Positions 18,690 through 27,901 of a stretch of 64,000 nt of DNA are shown one piece after another. Location: contig JAJDBP010000002.1 in the NCBI GenBank assembly GCA_029261295.1, positions 452,267 to 516,266 of the forward strand, read 5' to 3'. The notes under the pieces were generated by a model, which saw only the letters and a list, made by a program, of their open reading frames with translations, searched no databases and was not told the origin of the DNA. Made by a program: the position numbers and the translations under genes. Source of the DNA: Nitrospirales bacterium (lineage in GTDB: Bacteria; Nitrospirota; Nitrospiria; Nitrospirales; UBA8639). Position 1 is the stretch's first letter. Every line of letters begins with the position of its first letter.

Positions 18690-19970
18690 TTATGAAACGG
18701 GCATTGTTTCAGCCATGTAATTTTTCGGTATTCGTCGGAGGTGGGCAATCAAGAGCAATCCTGGTATGGCCAGTAGGGTACAAAGAACAAAAAACCCTGC
18801 CCAGCCTAACCAAGTGGCTAAGACTCCAGTGACTGAGCCAAACAATACACGGGGAATGCCCATTACACTGCTCAAAAGGGCATATTGTGTGGCTGTAAAG
18901 CGTTTGTCGGTGAGGCTAGCCATGAAGGCTACAAAGGCCGTCGTTCCCATCCCTCCGGTGAGATTTTCAAAAGCAATCACGGCCGTTAACGTAGGGAGAT
19001 GATTCCCTACGATGGCCAATAGGGCAAATCCCGCCGTGGAAATCATTTGCAGAATTCCAAAAATTAGGAGCGAAGGAATAATTCCCCAGCGATACACGAC
19101 GAGGCCGGCAAGCATGCCTCCAATAATGAGGGCGGCAAAGCCAAAGGTTTTTACGATGGCTGCAATTTGAGGTTTAGAGACCTCTAAGTCCACCCAAAAA
19201 GGTGAGAGCATTTCGGAAGCCATGCTATCACCTATTTTGTAGAATAGGATAAAGAGTAAGATAGCTACCCAGCCTGGCCTCCGGCAAAATTCTAGCAGAG
19301 GACCCATGAAGGCCTCGCGCAGGGATGTTGGTGGAACAACTTCGACAATGGGTTCAGGTGCCAAGATGGTTGCCACAATCCCGACTAACATGAAGAGGCC
19401 TAAGATGAAATAGGCAGTAGGCCAAGACAAGTATTCAGCCAACACCAACGTCAAGGCACCAGACGCCAAAAGTCCGATTCGGTATCCATTGACGAAGATC
19501 GACGATCCAATCCCCAATTCCTCATCAGTTAAATATTCGCGGCGATAGGCATCAAGGACAATGTCTTGACTCGCACTGGCAAAGGCAATGAGAAGGCAGA
19601 GCCCGGCAATGGTAGGCAAATGTACGGCTGGTTGGACAAAGGTCATTGACGCAAGTGCGATCATGAGGAACACTTGGGTCATAAGCATCCAACCGCGGCG
19701 ACGCCCACCAAAGGGAGGAATGATTCGATCCATGAAGGGAGCCCACAGAAACTTTAAAGTATAGGGGAGCCCGATAAGTCCGAAAAACCCGATGGTGGTC
19801 AAATCGAGACCTTCTTCCCGCATCCAAAATTTGAGAGTGGAACCCGTGAGAAGTAACGGAAGGCCCGATGAAAAGCCGGTCAAGAGCATGACCAACATTT
19901 TGGGGCCGAAAAGTAAGGTAAAGAAATTCCACAGCCAAGAAGATGGCTGGCTTGGTGTGTTCATAGTCAT
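18690..19970 (-). CDS. ampG: AmpG-family muropeptide permease (MFS)
   Basis: 426 residues and about 12 TM helices. Early motifs KMLVMLLTGFSSGLPLLLTG and LPYTLKFLWAPFMDRI, followed by GGRRRGWM, are typical of AmpG, which imports anhydro-muropeptides for cell-wall recycling. ASASQDIVLDAYRREYL and FENLTGGMGTTAFVAFMASL are further family blocks. It stands alone, so regulation of a beta-lactamase is not implied. Assignment within the AmpG/PAT group is good; substrate is inferred from family. Confidence 0.88.
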   Translation of the reverse strand: MTMNTPSQPSSWLWNFFTLLFGPKMLVMLLTGFSSGLPLLLTGSTLKFWMREEGLDLTTIGFFGLIGLPYTLKFLWAPFMDRIIPPFGGRRRGWMLMTQVFLMIALASMTFVQPAVHLPTIAGLCLLIAFASASQDIVLDAYRREYLTDEELGIGSSIFVNGYRIGLLASGALTLVLAEYLSWPTAYFILGLFMLVGIVATILAPEPIVEVVPPTSLREAFMGPLLEFCRRPGWVAILLFILFYKIGDSMASEMLSPFWVDLEVSKPQIAAIVKTFGFAALIIGGMLAGLVVYRWGIIPSLLIFGILQMISTAGFALLAIVGNHLPTLTAVIAFENLTGGMGTTAFVAFMASLTDKRFTATQYALLSSVMGIPRVLFGSVTGVLATWLGWAGFFVLCTLLAIPGLLLIAHLRRIPKNYMAETMPVS

Positions 19971-20106
19971 GACCTTATCAAATAAAGATGCTTAGGTCTT
20001 CTAGGATTCTATGGATTTGGGCAATTGAGAATGGTCGAATGGGATCGTTGAAGAACCAGGGTAACTTGGGAAAATAATAATGCTTTGTAAGAACATAGAA
20101 CATTAG

Positions 20107-20493
20107 TTGGTGAGGGAGTTGACCGACTCAATGAATGAAGTCAAAGCCTGGCTTATCTCAATGGTAGGGCAAATGCTTGACGTTGTGATTCTTCGGAAAT
20201 CAACCGAGGGAATGTCTGAGCAGGTGGTCTGGGAGGGTCAGGGCAAGGTACTGAGGTGTGTACAAGAAGGAGTAGTGTTGGATTTGAATGCAGGTGGAGC
20301 GTCATGGTGGAGCAGGTTTTTCCCACCGTGGCATGTTGCACCCCGTTGGATTAAAAAACCGTTTTCTGTTCCCTATAGGGACTTGGCGATTGAGGACAAT
20401 CCAACAACTGGAGCAAAGAGACTGGTGATTGATGCTGAGACTTGGAGACGGTCTCCCAGTGAATTGGTTCAGAAGAAAAATGGGTATGGTTAA
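20107..20493 (+). CDS. Hypothetical protein
   Basis: 128 residues from TTG 20107, or 120 from ATG 20131, which has GAGGGAG about 11 nt upstream. I do not recognise a family. The sequence has a short hydrophobic N-terminal half (AWLISMVGQMLDVVILRKS), a beta-rich middle and a tryptophan-rich stretch (ASWWSRFFPPWHVAPRWIKK). It lies alone between ampG and algH genes on the other strand. Whether it is expressed is uncertain. Confidence 0.45.
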   Translation: MVRELTDSMNEVKAWLISMVGQMLDVVILRKSTEGMSEQVVWEGQGKVLRCVQEGVVLDLNAGGASWWSRFFPPWHVAPRWIKKPFSVPYRDLAIEDNPTTGAKRLVIDAETWRRSPSELVQKKNGYG

Positions 20494-20530
20494 TCAGAGT
20501 CTGTAGATATGGAAGAAGAAAAGGAAGAAA

Positions 20531-21097
20531 CTAATTGAGGCTGGGATCAACCGGCATGTGAGCATACATGCTGTATTCATCGCCAAATGTTTGAAGGACT
20601 TCAGCCCATAAGCCTGATGAGTAGTCTTCAAAGACAAATTTTGGTTTCGCAGGCATGATAAGCCAAGATCCACTTTTCATTTCGTTTTCCAATTGGCCAG
20701 GACCCCAACCGGAGTACCCCATAAAGGCTCGGAATGATTCTTCCTCTGCGGGAACTTCTAAAATACGCTTAAGTGTCTCAGTATTTCCTCCAAGATACAC
20801 CCCATCAATGACGGCATGGGTGTCTTCAACTTCCTCATTAAGGTGATACAACACGAGCAAGCTATCTTTTTGCACGGGGCCTCCAGAGAAGACGCGGTGC
20901 GGTTGGCCTTCAAGCACTGGTACTTGGGGTAAGACTTCGGTGATATTCATCTCAGTTGGTCGATTCAGCACCACACCCAATGCCCCCTCCGGACCATGTT
21001 CACAGAGCAGAATCACCGTCTGCCGAAAATTTGGATCACGGAGTGCCGGTTTGGCGATGAGGAATACACCTTTGCCAAGGGGAACATCCATTACCAT
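20531..21097 (-). CDS. AlgH/YqgE family (UPF0301) protein
   Basis: 188 residues. The start PLGKGVFLIAKPALRDPNF and LCEHGPEGALGVVLNRPTEM are the signature of YqgE/AlgH, with VFSGGPVQKDSLLVLY and FMGYSGWGPGQLENEM completing it. The family is cytoplasmic; its biochemical function is not firmly known, despite early links to alginate regulation. It lies 148 nt downstream of the YggX-like gene on the same strand. Confidence 0.92.
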   Translation of the reverse strand: MVMDVPLGKGVFLIAKPALRDPNFRQTVILLCEHGPEGALGVVLNRPTEMNITEVLPQVPVLEGQPHRVFSGGPVQKDSLLVLYHLNEEVEDTHAVIDGVYLGGNTETLKRILEVPAEEESFRAFMGYSGWGPGQLENEMKSGSWLIMPAKPKFVFEDYSSGLWAEVLQTFGDEYSMYAHMPVDPSLN

Positions 21098-21245
21098 ATC
21101 CTACCGTGCGTCAAATTATCCTTCAAGAGGGAAGCTCCGTCGAAAGAAAAGTGGGAAACCTGGCCAGAACGACCTTTAAAACAACCATCCACAATCAGAA
21201 AGGTCACCATGGGATATTGAATTTAGATGCCTCACAAACTTTCGA

Positions 21246-21518
21246 TCAAACTCTATAATCTTTAAATTCTTCATTCGTATCATCTAATTTTAAAAAGGTT
21301 CGCATTTGTTTCTTCAGCGTGTCCCGTGCGCTTTCCTCGCCGAGATTTAATTGGTACTCGTTAATCACCATAGTCTTGGTCCCACCTGGACCCGCCCATT
21401 CATTCCAACACGTTTGGCAAACTTTTTCCTTAACTTCAGCTTCAAGCTTTCCCATAAACAGATTGTCAGTGATAGCATCACTATCCTTATCGCATTTGCG
21501 GCAATGAATTTGCGCCAT
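21246..21518 (-). CDS. YggX-like Fe(II)-trafficking protein with added CxxC pairs
   Basis: 90 residues, preceded by AGGAGA before ATG 21518. The second half (GKLEAEVKEKVCQTCWNEW, then TMVINEYQLNLGEESARDTL and QMRTFL) aligns with YggX, which protects iron-sulfur clusters from oxidation. Unlike the enterobacterial protein it has HCRKC near the N-terminus and CQTC mid-protein, an arrangement suggesting a zinc ribbon or metal site. That metal role is inference; family membership is likely. Confidence 0.75.
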   Translation of the reverse strand: MAQIHCRKCDKDSDAITDNLFMGKLEAEVKEKVCQTCWNEWAGPGGTKTMVINEYQLNLGEESARDTLKKQMRTFLKLDDTNEEFKDYRV

Positions 21519-21708
21519 TCTGGTCTCCTTTAGTAGGTTAGGGGGCTGAAATTTTCAGAGTCCAACACGTGATAGAGAATAAAATCCTACCACAGGAATA
21601 TCGGGCTGGAAAAGAAGGACAAGGCAATTTCACTGTACTGGGATTCCTTAACTCAAGGGTGAGGATAATGCATCTTTCCTGAATTGATGAACAAGAGGTC
21701 TAAAGATC

Positions 21709-22647
21709 ATGCGTTTAGCGGGAATTGATATTGGGACCTTGACCTGTCGATTGTTAGTCGCAGAGGTCAATCTGCCAGGTGAATTCAAAGAAATCGATGC
21801 CGATCGACGAATCCTTCGGCTTGGCGAAGGGGTGGACCAAAATAAGCAATTGTCTGAGGCCGCCATGGATCGGGTGGTTGGGACGCTCACGGGCTGGAAA
21901 GAAAAAATTCCAAAACATTCATTAGATTCTGTAGTAGTAGTTGCCACAAGCGCGGTGCGGGAATCAGAAAACCGGGAAGAATTTCTCAGGCGAGTGAAAC
22001 AAAAAACTGGGTGGGAGGTAGAAATTTTAACCGGTGAAGAAGAAGCTCGTCGAACGTTGCTTGGGCTTCGGTTTGGGTTGCCTCAGAAGATTGCTGATTT
22101 TATGGGGTTGGATATTGGAGGAGGAAGTACTGAATGTATTCTGGCCAAAACTGATCAATCGATTAAAGTTATATCATTAGATCTGGGCGTCGTCCGTTTG
22201 TTGGAACGCGTATTCCAACAGGACCCTCCCTCCACGGAAGATTTGCAAAACGCTGAAGCCTGTATTGATGAACAACTGACGCAGGTAAAGAAGAGCTTTG
22301 GGGAATTATCAAAAGTTTCTCTCGTTGGAACAGCAGGCACTGTCACCACGCTTGCGGCCATGGCCCAAGGTCTCAAGCAGTATGATCGAACGAGAGTACA
22401 TAATTATAAGCTCAATTTTGCAACTGTTAAAAGTGTAGAGGAGGATCTTCTTGCAAAAACAGGCTCACAGCGTTTAGGCATGCCAGGCTTGGAGCCAGGG
22501 CGTGAGTTTGTCATCGTTGCCGGCACTGTCATTCTTCGCCGCATTATGGAAACTTTCAATTTTAATACCTGCCTTGTCAGCGACTACGGCCTCCGAGAAG
22601 GAATCCTGATACATAAAGCTGAACAACTTCTGAGGAAAATACAATAA
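21709..22647 (+). CDS. ppx: Exopolyphosphatase / guanosine pentaphosphatase (Ppx/GppA)
   Basis: 312 residues, ATG 21709 with GAGG upstream. ASKHA-fold motifs are clear: LAGIDIGTLTCRLLVAEV, VVVATSAVRESENREEFL, DLGVVRLLERVF, GLDIGGGSTECILA (phosphate loop) and VGTAGTVTTLAAMAQGL. The length matches short single-module Ppx/GppA proteins that hydrolyse polyphosphate or pppGpp. Which substrate is preferred cannot be told from sequence. Confidence 0.92.
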   Translation: MRLAGIDIGTLTCRLLVAEVNLPGEFKEIDADRRILRLGEGVDQNKQLSEAAMDRVVGTLTGWKEKIPKHSLDSVVVVATSAVRESENREEFLRRVKQKTGWEVEILTGEEEARRTLLGLRFGLPQKIADFMGLDIGGGSTECILAKTDQSIKVISLDLGVVRLLERVFQQDPPSTEDLQNAEACIDEQLTQVKKSFGELSKVSLVGTAGTVTTLAAMAQGLKQYDRTRVHNYKLNFATVKSVEEDLLAKTGSQRLGMPGLEPGREFVIVAGTVILRRIMETFNFNTCLVSDYGLREGILIHKAEQLLRKIQ

Positions 22648-22662
22648 AGATTGAAGTAACGA

Positions 22663-24180
22663 TTACTGTTGAGTGTACCAGCGGAAGCCGGCAGATTCTT
22701 TGAAGGCGGGTTGTTGGCCGATGCTCATTCCACCTGGCTTTTCGAGCAGCATGACTTTGAAATCCCAGAGACCGAACCAAGCGGGGTCTAATACATTGTG
22801 GTAGTGGAGGCCGGTGAGTTTGGGGAGTAGGTCTCCAAGGGTGGATCCTAATTCTTTTTCGGTGTAGGCGCGAACGGAAAAGGGTTTCTCCAATTCACGG
22901 CAAATTCGTCGTAGCGTATAGGCAGCACCTGTGCAGAGGACTTGAGTGTCCGGTTTCATGCCCAGGAGTTGAGGTAAGGTGCAATATTGTTCTCTAAAGC
23001 CCAGCCACTTGGCGGCATGGCGAAGGTGGCTGAATTGCACTTCATATTCGGTGTGACCTGGTAATTTAACGGGTGAGGGCCAATCTTCTTCAATCCCAAA
23101 TTCTACCAAGATCGCGTGTCCCCCTGGTCTCAGCACACGCCAGACTTCCTGCAAAAATTGAAGGGCGCCGTAATTGAAAATGACCTCGTCAGGATAGGGT
23201 GGCTTGAGCGGCAGCCGCATGCGTCGGATAAGGTCTAAGGCTTCCTCATGTTCTGGGTTCTCACCTTTAAACATGAGAAGTTCATCGCCAGAAAATTGAA
23301 CGGGAGTCATGTCTGCGAGATTTTCATTGTCGATGAGCAGATCAACCGAATTGTCTGACAAGGGTATACATTCGGCATTGGCTTGAATGGCTGTAGCCGT
23401 CCAACCCGCTTGTCGAGCGAGTGATGTTTGGGAGCCAAGAAATGGGCCAGTGAGGTCAAGAAATGTGTAATTGATGTCTTTCCGTTCTTCTGCAGAAAGT
23501 TCACCTGCGAGTTCTTTTGAGACATAGCCTAGTCCCGCACCCACTTCCACAATTTGTTTGGGTTTGGGGGCAAGCCAGCCCATTTGCCGTAAGGTTTTGC
23601 CAAGAAGTCGTCCATACGTGGTGCCGTTCATGGCTTCGCAAGGTTCCCGGAAAAGATGGGAAACCGTCGTTTCAATGAGTTCAAAATGTCCATGTGGGCC
23701 CTGAATGCCTTGGACATGAAAAGTGGACAAGTGGTCTTCGGTTTCGGCTTTCACATTTTGATGCCAGCCTTCTCGTACTTTTTGGAGTAACAGATCCCAT
23801 TTGGCCTCGGCACTGTGCCCACTGGGTGGTTCGGTGCCGTAGTAGGCAAGCGAAAATCGTGGCTGCGCCCACCGTTCCAAATGCCAGCGGCCATTTTGCT
23901 GGCTGGGGCTGCACACCCATTTGCCATATTGATTCAATAAGGCCCCAATCGTCAGGCGACCATCCATGGCGCCGAGTAATGTCGCCCCCATGCGGTTTAA
24001 GCGGACGAGTGGTAATTCTTCATCGAGTGGGGCCACCCACCATTCTTCAGGCCCATGTTGGTAGATCACGATGTCGGGCATGCGCCAGGCACGTTGATTG
24101 AGCAGGTCCTCGTCTAAGGTTTGAGGCTCAATCTCAACCCATGGATCGGCAATAGGGTCGGTGGTGATGGAATCAGTCAT
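22663..24180 (-). CDS. PqqD-like domain fused to SAM-dependent methyltransferase
   Basis: 505 residues from ATG 24180 (MTDSITTDPIADPW); an upstream start at 24312 would add an unlikely leader. About residues 45-90 (VAPLDEELPLVRLNRMGATL, then GAMDGRLTIGALLNQYG) resemble a PqqD peptide-binding domain. The centre has a Rossmann methyltransferase core: QIVEVGAGLGYVSKELAG, a FLDLTG acidic strand, NSVDLLIDNENLADM and WRVLRPGGHAILVEFG. PqqD-like domains usually present a leader peptide to a modifying enzyme, so this could methylate a peptide or protein, but no precursor gene is evident nearby. The 3' end faces the ppx 3' end 15 nt away. Confidence 0.7.
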   Translation of the reverse strand: MTDSITTDPIADPWVEIEPQTLDEDLLNQRAWRMPDIVIYQHGPEEWWVAPLDEELPLVRLNRMGATLLGAMDGRLTIGALLNQYGKWVCSPSQQNGRWHLERWAQPRFSLAYYGTEPPSGHSAEAKWDLLLQKVREGWHQNVKAETEDHLSTFHVQGIQGPHGHFELIETTVSHLFREPCEAMNGTTYGRLLGKTLRQMGWLAPKPKQIVEVGAGLGYVSKELAGELSAEERKDINYTFLDLTGPFLGSQTSLARQAGWTATAIQANAECIPLSDNSVDLLIDNENLADMTPVQFSGDELLMFKGENPEHEEALDLIRRMRLPLKPPYPDEVIFNYGALQFLQEVWRVLRPGGHAILVEFGIEEDWPSPVKLPGHTEYEVQFSHLRHAAKWLGFREQYCTLPQLLGMKPDTQVLCTGAAYTLRRICRELEKPFSVRAYTEKELGSTLGDLLPKLTGLHYHNVLDPAWFGLWDFKVMLLEKPGGMSIGQQPAFKESAGFRWYTQQ

Positions 24181-24493
24181 GAGAGTCTTTCTCAGTGAAT
24201 TAAAAAGCTCAAAATGAGCTGCAAGGGTACCCGAACTCTTCGAAAGGCCGCAACCTATAGGAAATGGTTCAAAGCGAAGTGGCCCCTTTGTATCGGTTTC
24301 GATGAATATCAAGAGGAATAATGGAATCTCCAGGCTTTAGCCTTGGTTGGGGAGGTTACCCTCAGGATACTGAGTACCAAAAAGTACAAGACAGGTTTGG
24401 TCCTTTCCCGGGCAACCGATAGAGTGGTCTTTCTCTCATAGTAGTGGGTATGATTGAGAGCATTGGTGGGGCGCAAATTAAAGGAGTAAAGTC

Positions 24494-24973
24494 ATGCCTG
24501 CGTACGTCGTAACTTGGATACATCTAATAGCGGTGATCACATTTATTGGGGGCTGGCTGTTTTTTCAGTTGGCGGTGAGACCGAGCCTTTTCGAAGGCAA
24601 GGCCAAGTCACCCACGAAAGAAGCCATGGAAATGGCCAAGAAAATGGGGCAACGTTTTAAGACCGTGGGATGGGTGAGTCTGATGGTGCTTATTTTCACG
24701 GGGGCCTCACAATTGCTAGACGAAAGCGGATCAGCACGTATTGAAACGAGCTGGGGGCTGATTATGATGCTCAAACTTTTTATATTTGCCATTGTGGGCG
24801 GCTTGATTTTCGTGCACGATCTTATTCTCGACCCGTACGGTGCAATCGGGAAAAGTCAGAAAATCGAGGGGCCAGCGCTCTTGTTTGCAGGAAAAGTCGT
24901 GTGGGTTCAACGCGCTATTCTCGTGCTCAGTTTAGTCGTTCTTGGTATTGCCGTGTATTTAACCTCCCTCTAA
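24494..24973 (+). CDS. CopD-like integral membrane protein
   Basis: 159 residues with four TM helices: VVTWIHLIAVITFIGGWLFF, VGWVSLMVLIFTGASQLL, GLIMMLKLFIFAIVGGLIF and QRAILVLSLVVLGIAVYL. The His in TM1 and the histidine in IFVHDLIL resemble CopD/YozB-type membrane proteins. GGAG-like AAAGGAGTAAAGTC precedes ATG 24494. Copper or haem handling is possible but unproven. It lies alone on the plus strand. Confidence 0.6.
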   Translation: MPAYVVTWIHLIAVITFIGGWLFFQLAVRPSLFEGKAKSPTKEAMEMAKKMGQRFKTVGWVSLMVLIFTGASQLLDESGSARIETSWGLIMMLKLFIFAIVGGLIFVHDLILDPYGAIGKSQKIEGPALLFAGKVVWVQRAILVLSLVVLGIAVYLTSL

Positions 24974-25108
24974 ATCCTCCAGTATCTATCGATTTTGTTC
25001 TGAAGGGCCTTAGATTTTAGGGGTTTCCCCTATAGCTCTTTTTTACGCTCCACATGAAGGTTATTGAGAAGTGGGAAGTTATGGAAGTATGCTCCAATAA
25101 AGAATCTA

Positions 25109-25693
25109 ATGGGTTTTGAAGGAAACGATACGTTTATGGTGGGGTTCACACGTGAGGAAGTTTTACAGCAATTGCGTGAAAGGATTCTTGCGTTTGCCAC
25201 ATCTCGTGTGGGGAGGGAAAGCGCCGAAGATCTCACGCAGGAGGTGCTCATGGTGTTACACGAAAAGTACCCCCGGGTGTTGTCATTGACCGAGCTGGTT
25301 CCTTTAGCGTTTCAAATACTACGATTTAAAATGCTTGATCGCCATCGAAAACTTTTGAGGCGTGGGGAGTATAATCAGGAATCTGTGGATGACGCTCCCC
25401 TTGTTGATCCCAGTGAGGATCCATCAGAGGAAGCTGAGCAGAGGGAGCGGGTGACACAGTTGATTGAGGCTCTTCAACAGCTAGGTGAACGGTGCCAACA
25501 TTTATTCCGATTGAAATTAGAGGGCTATACGTTCCCTGAGATTAAGGGCATTTTTGGTGCAGGTTCTATCAATACGATTTATACATGGGATTTACGATGC
25601 CGCAAGCAACTTCTGGCCCTCATGGGAGGGCAATGGGAGGCCAAGCCCTTTAAGAGCGATGCTCAACCACCCAATCAGGAGACCGTGAGTTAA
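25109..25693 (+). CDS. ECF-type RNA polymerase sigma factor
   Basis: About 194 residues from ATG 25109; TTG 25064 and ATG 25136 are alternatives. Region 2 is seen in ESAEDLTQEVLMVLHEKY and AFQILRFKMLDRHRKLLRRG, region 4 in ALQQLGERCQHLFRLKLEGY and a helix-turn-helix ending in TIYTWDLRCRKQLLAL. The stop overlaps the next start as TAATG, so it is cotranscribed with a membrane protein that is likely its regulator. No target promoter is inferred. Confidence 0.82.
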   Translation: MGFEGNDTFMVGFTREEVLQQLRERILAFATSRVGRESAEDLTQEVLMVLHEKYPRVLSLTELVPLAFQILRFKMLDRHRKLLRRGEYNQESVDDAPLVDPSEDPSEEAEQRERVTQLIEALQQLGERCQHLFRLKLEGYTFPEIKGIFGAGSINTIYTWDLRCRKQLLALMGGQWEAKPFKSDAQPPNQETVS

Positions 25694-27186
25694 TGGCTAA
25701 ATCATGGGAGCAAATCCTTGGCGGCTATGCGACTGATACGTTGACGGCTGCCGAAAAACGTAAATTGTTTGAGGCGGCGCTGTATGACCAGGACCTGTTT
25801 GATGCCCTAGCGGATGAAGAGGCGTTGAAAGTGTTGTTATCTGATCCCAAGGCGCGGCAACGAATTCTGGAGAGTCTCAAGGCTTCCTTAGAACCACAAT
25901 GGATCGCCTCATCCCACCCTTCGTGGTTCAAATGGTTTCGCAAGCCGTCTTCTCTCGCCTGGGTGGGAGGAATGGCTGCTGCTGGTTTGGCCCTTATCTT
26001 TGGCTGGCAAATGAACACTGATTGGGGTTCTATCGTCCAGCAACAGACAGAGATCGAACAATCTGAGTTGAATAAAAAGGAGAGCGATGCAAATGAGGAC
26101 GCAGGTCTCTCTCAACCTACACCTTCACCACTGGAGGAGAAAAAACTCACTGCCAAGTTCAGGAAAAAGGATGAGAGTCTGTTGCCAAAATCCGTGCGAC
26201 CTCAGGCGAGTGTGCCCCCACTGTCTGAAGTGAGTTCCGAGATAGCGAAGAGTTTCGATGGGTTGAGGCAAGACCAGGATACGGTAAAGAGGGAGCGGCG
26301 CGAGCAAGACGGAGGTTTAGATTCTTTATCTTCAGAAATCCAGGAACGGGTTGCTGGAGATTCAGAGTCAACACCGGTTCAAGAAAAACTGCCATTAGAA
26401 CCAGCGGTTCAACCATTGGTAATGTTGGATGAAGAGAAAATGGAGAGGCCAGCTGATGCCAAATTAGCTCCTGCTCCGGAACCCGTTGTCGTTCAAGCGC
26501 AAAAGCAAGAATCGTTACCGCCTCCCGGGGCATTAGATAGATTTTATGCTGGAGTTGGAGCTCGAGATCTTGGTCGAAAAGGGAAGGCCGGTGCCGGCCA
26601 CACATCTCGCAAGCAGGCTTCTAAGAAATCTTCGTCGTTCAAGGCCAAAAAGAAAAACCGGGAGTCCAAGCAAGCGCCTGTGGAAACTGATGAAGCGGTG
26701 ATCCAAAAGGCTACAGGGATTCGGTATAGCTTTATGCGGGAAGTGGGTGGTGAGGTACTTGAATTTGCAAGATGGGAGCAAATTACTGGTGATTGGAGTG
26801 ATGTGCGTATAGCTATTGAACCGAATGAAGCGGGGTTTGTATATGTCCTGGCGCCTGTGGGAAGAGGGACATGGCGACTACTCAAGGAAACGAGAGAAGC
26901 TGATCGACAAGCCAAGCAAGATGGGATTGCGGTCAAAGCCTATCAAACAGTAGATTTCCAACTAGGCGTTTATACGAATGTTTTGGGGAAATTAGTAATT
27001 TCTTCTCTTAGAGTATTCTATTCTCCCACACCGGTAGAGAATTTTAGTGGAGGTGGTGCGGGTCCGGACAATGTGAATATGGCTAAATTGCAAATTGAAC
27101 GGACGGACGATTCAGTATATGTCGTTCGATCTGAAGGAGTCTCCGATGATTGGCTCCGTGTGGATATCGATTTTGAGGAGAAATAG
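25693..27186 (+). CDS. Putative membrane anti-sigma/regulator partner
   Basis: 497 residues. The cytoplasmic N-terminus (ILGGYATDTLTAAEKRKLFE, then ALYDQDLFDALADEEAL) resembles anti-sigma zinc-less regulators, followed by one TM near residues 92-112 (AWVGGMAAAGLALIFGWQM). A roughly 200-residue low-complexity linker rich in E, K, P and Q leads to a C-terminal beta-rich domain (GEVLEFARWEQITGDWSDV and NEAGFVYVLAPVGRGTWRLL). Overlap with the sigma gene (TAATG) supports pairing. The C-terminal domain may sense an envelope signal; not recognised with certainty. Confidence 0.6.
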   Translation: MAKSWEQILGGYATDTLTAAEKRKLFEAALYDQDLFDALADEEALKVLLSDPKARQRILESLKASLEPQWIASSHPSWFKWFRKPSSLAWVGGMAAAGLALIFGWQMNTDWGSIVQQQTEIEQSELNKKESDANEDAGLSQPTPSPLEEKKLTAKFRKKDESLLPKSVRPQASVPPLSEVSSEIAKSFDGLRQDQDTVKRERREQDGGLDSLSSEIQERVAGDSESTPVQEKLPLEPAVQPLVMLDEEKMERPADAKLAPAPEPVVVQAQKQESLPPPGALDRFYAGVGARDLGRKGKAGAGHTSRKQASKKSSSFKAKKKNRESKQAPVETDEAVIQKATGIRYSFMREVGGEVLEFARWEQITGDWSDVRIAIEPNEAGFVYVLAPVGRGTWRLLKETREADRQAKQDGIAVKAYQTVDFQLGVYTNVLGKLVISSLRVFYSPTPVENFSGGGAGPDNVNMAKLQIERTDDSVYVVRSEGVSDDWLRVDIDFEEK

Positions 27187-27325
27187 GGAGTGTGGAGGTT
27201 AATCTAAGAAGAGTAAGAAATCTTCCTGTAAATTTGGCGACGAGCTAATAGTTGTGGGACCTTCTCGGAATTAGCAAGGGGCGAATTTTGAAACGGCGGA
27301 AAGTTGGTAATGACTGAATAGCAAA

Positions 27326-27901
27326 TTACCAGTAGCGAGGTCGGCCGGTGTCAATGTGGAGAAAACCGCGCGAGCGATAATATCCGACTCCCCCGAGTTT
27401 CAGTCTTACCGCAGCACGCTTAACAGAAGAGAGCCGAACCCCAGGGATATAAAAGTCCATGGCTTTCCCTTGGGTGTGAAAGCTGCTCAGAGCAGCGCCT
27501 TGTTCGTGGAGAACCAGTTTAAAGTTAAAGGATGGAGAACGATAGCCAGAGGAAACATGAATTTCATTCCCGCGCGCAGAATTTTTTTCAATCAAATTTA
27601 AATATTCGAGTAATCGGATATCCATCCGTCGTACGTTCTTCGTGTGATTGCAACGAAGAAGATAATTGATGTCTTTGAGAGCTCCACGGTCATAGCGGCC
27701 GGAACGTGATCGGTATTGTACCGTCAGTCGTTCATCTCGATAGACATTGTAGAGTCGAATGCGCCCTTCCGGGAGAGCGGAGGACCATGCTGTATCTGGG
27801 AAAAGCAGTCGGCTTCCCAGAAGGGCCATGCCTGCCAGTGAAGACTGCAAGAAAAACCTTCTAGACCATATGTCTGTTTCGTTTTGGGTATCCATGTCCA
27901 T
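27326..27901 (-). CDS. Tat-exported DUF882 (YcbK-like) M15-type peptidase
   Basis: 191 residues. IWSRRFFLQSSLAGMALLGS is a twin-arginine signal. The body carries VSSGYRSPSFNFKL, SSFHTQGKAMDFYIPG and GGVGYYRSRGFLHIDTG, the zinc-ligand and fold motifs of DUF882/peptidase M15A. Family members process peptidoglycan cross-links or L,D-bonds; the exact bond here is unknown. It is a single gene, convergent with the sigma/regulator pair. Confidence 0.87.
   Translation of the reverse strand: MDMDTQNETDIWSRRFFLQSSLAGMALLGSRLLFPDTAWSSALPEGRIRLYNVYRDERLTVQYRSRSGRYDRGALKDINYLLRCNHTKNVRRMDIRLLEYLNLIEKNSARGNEIHVSSGYRSPSFNFKLVLHEQGAALSSFHTQGKAMDFYIPGVRLSSVKRAAVRLKLGGVGYYRSRGFLHIDTGRPRYW

Noticed and set aside
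26125..26936. Several minus-strand frames inside the sigma-partner gene
   Set aside because: Opposite a long, coherent coding frame coupled to the sigma gene; typical shadow frames of a low-complexity region.
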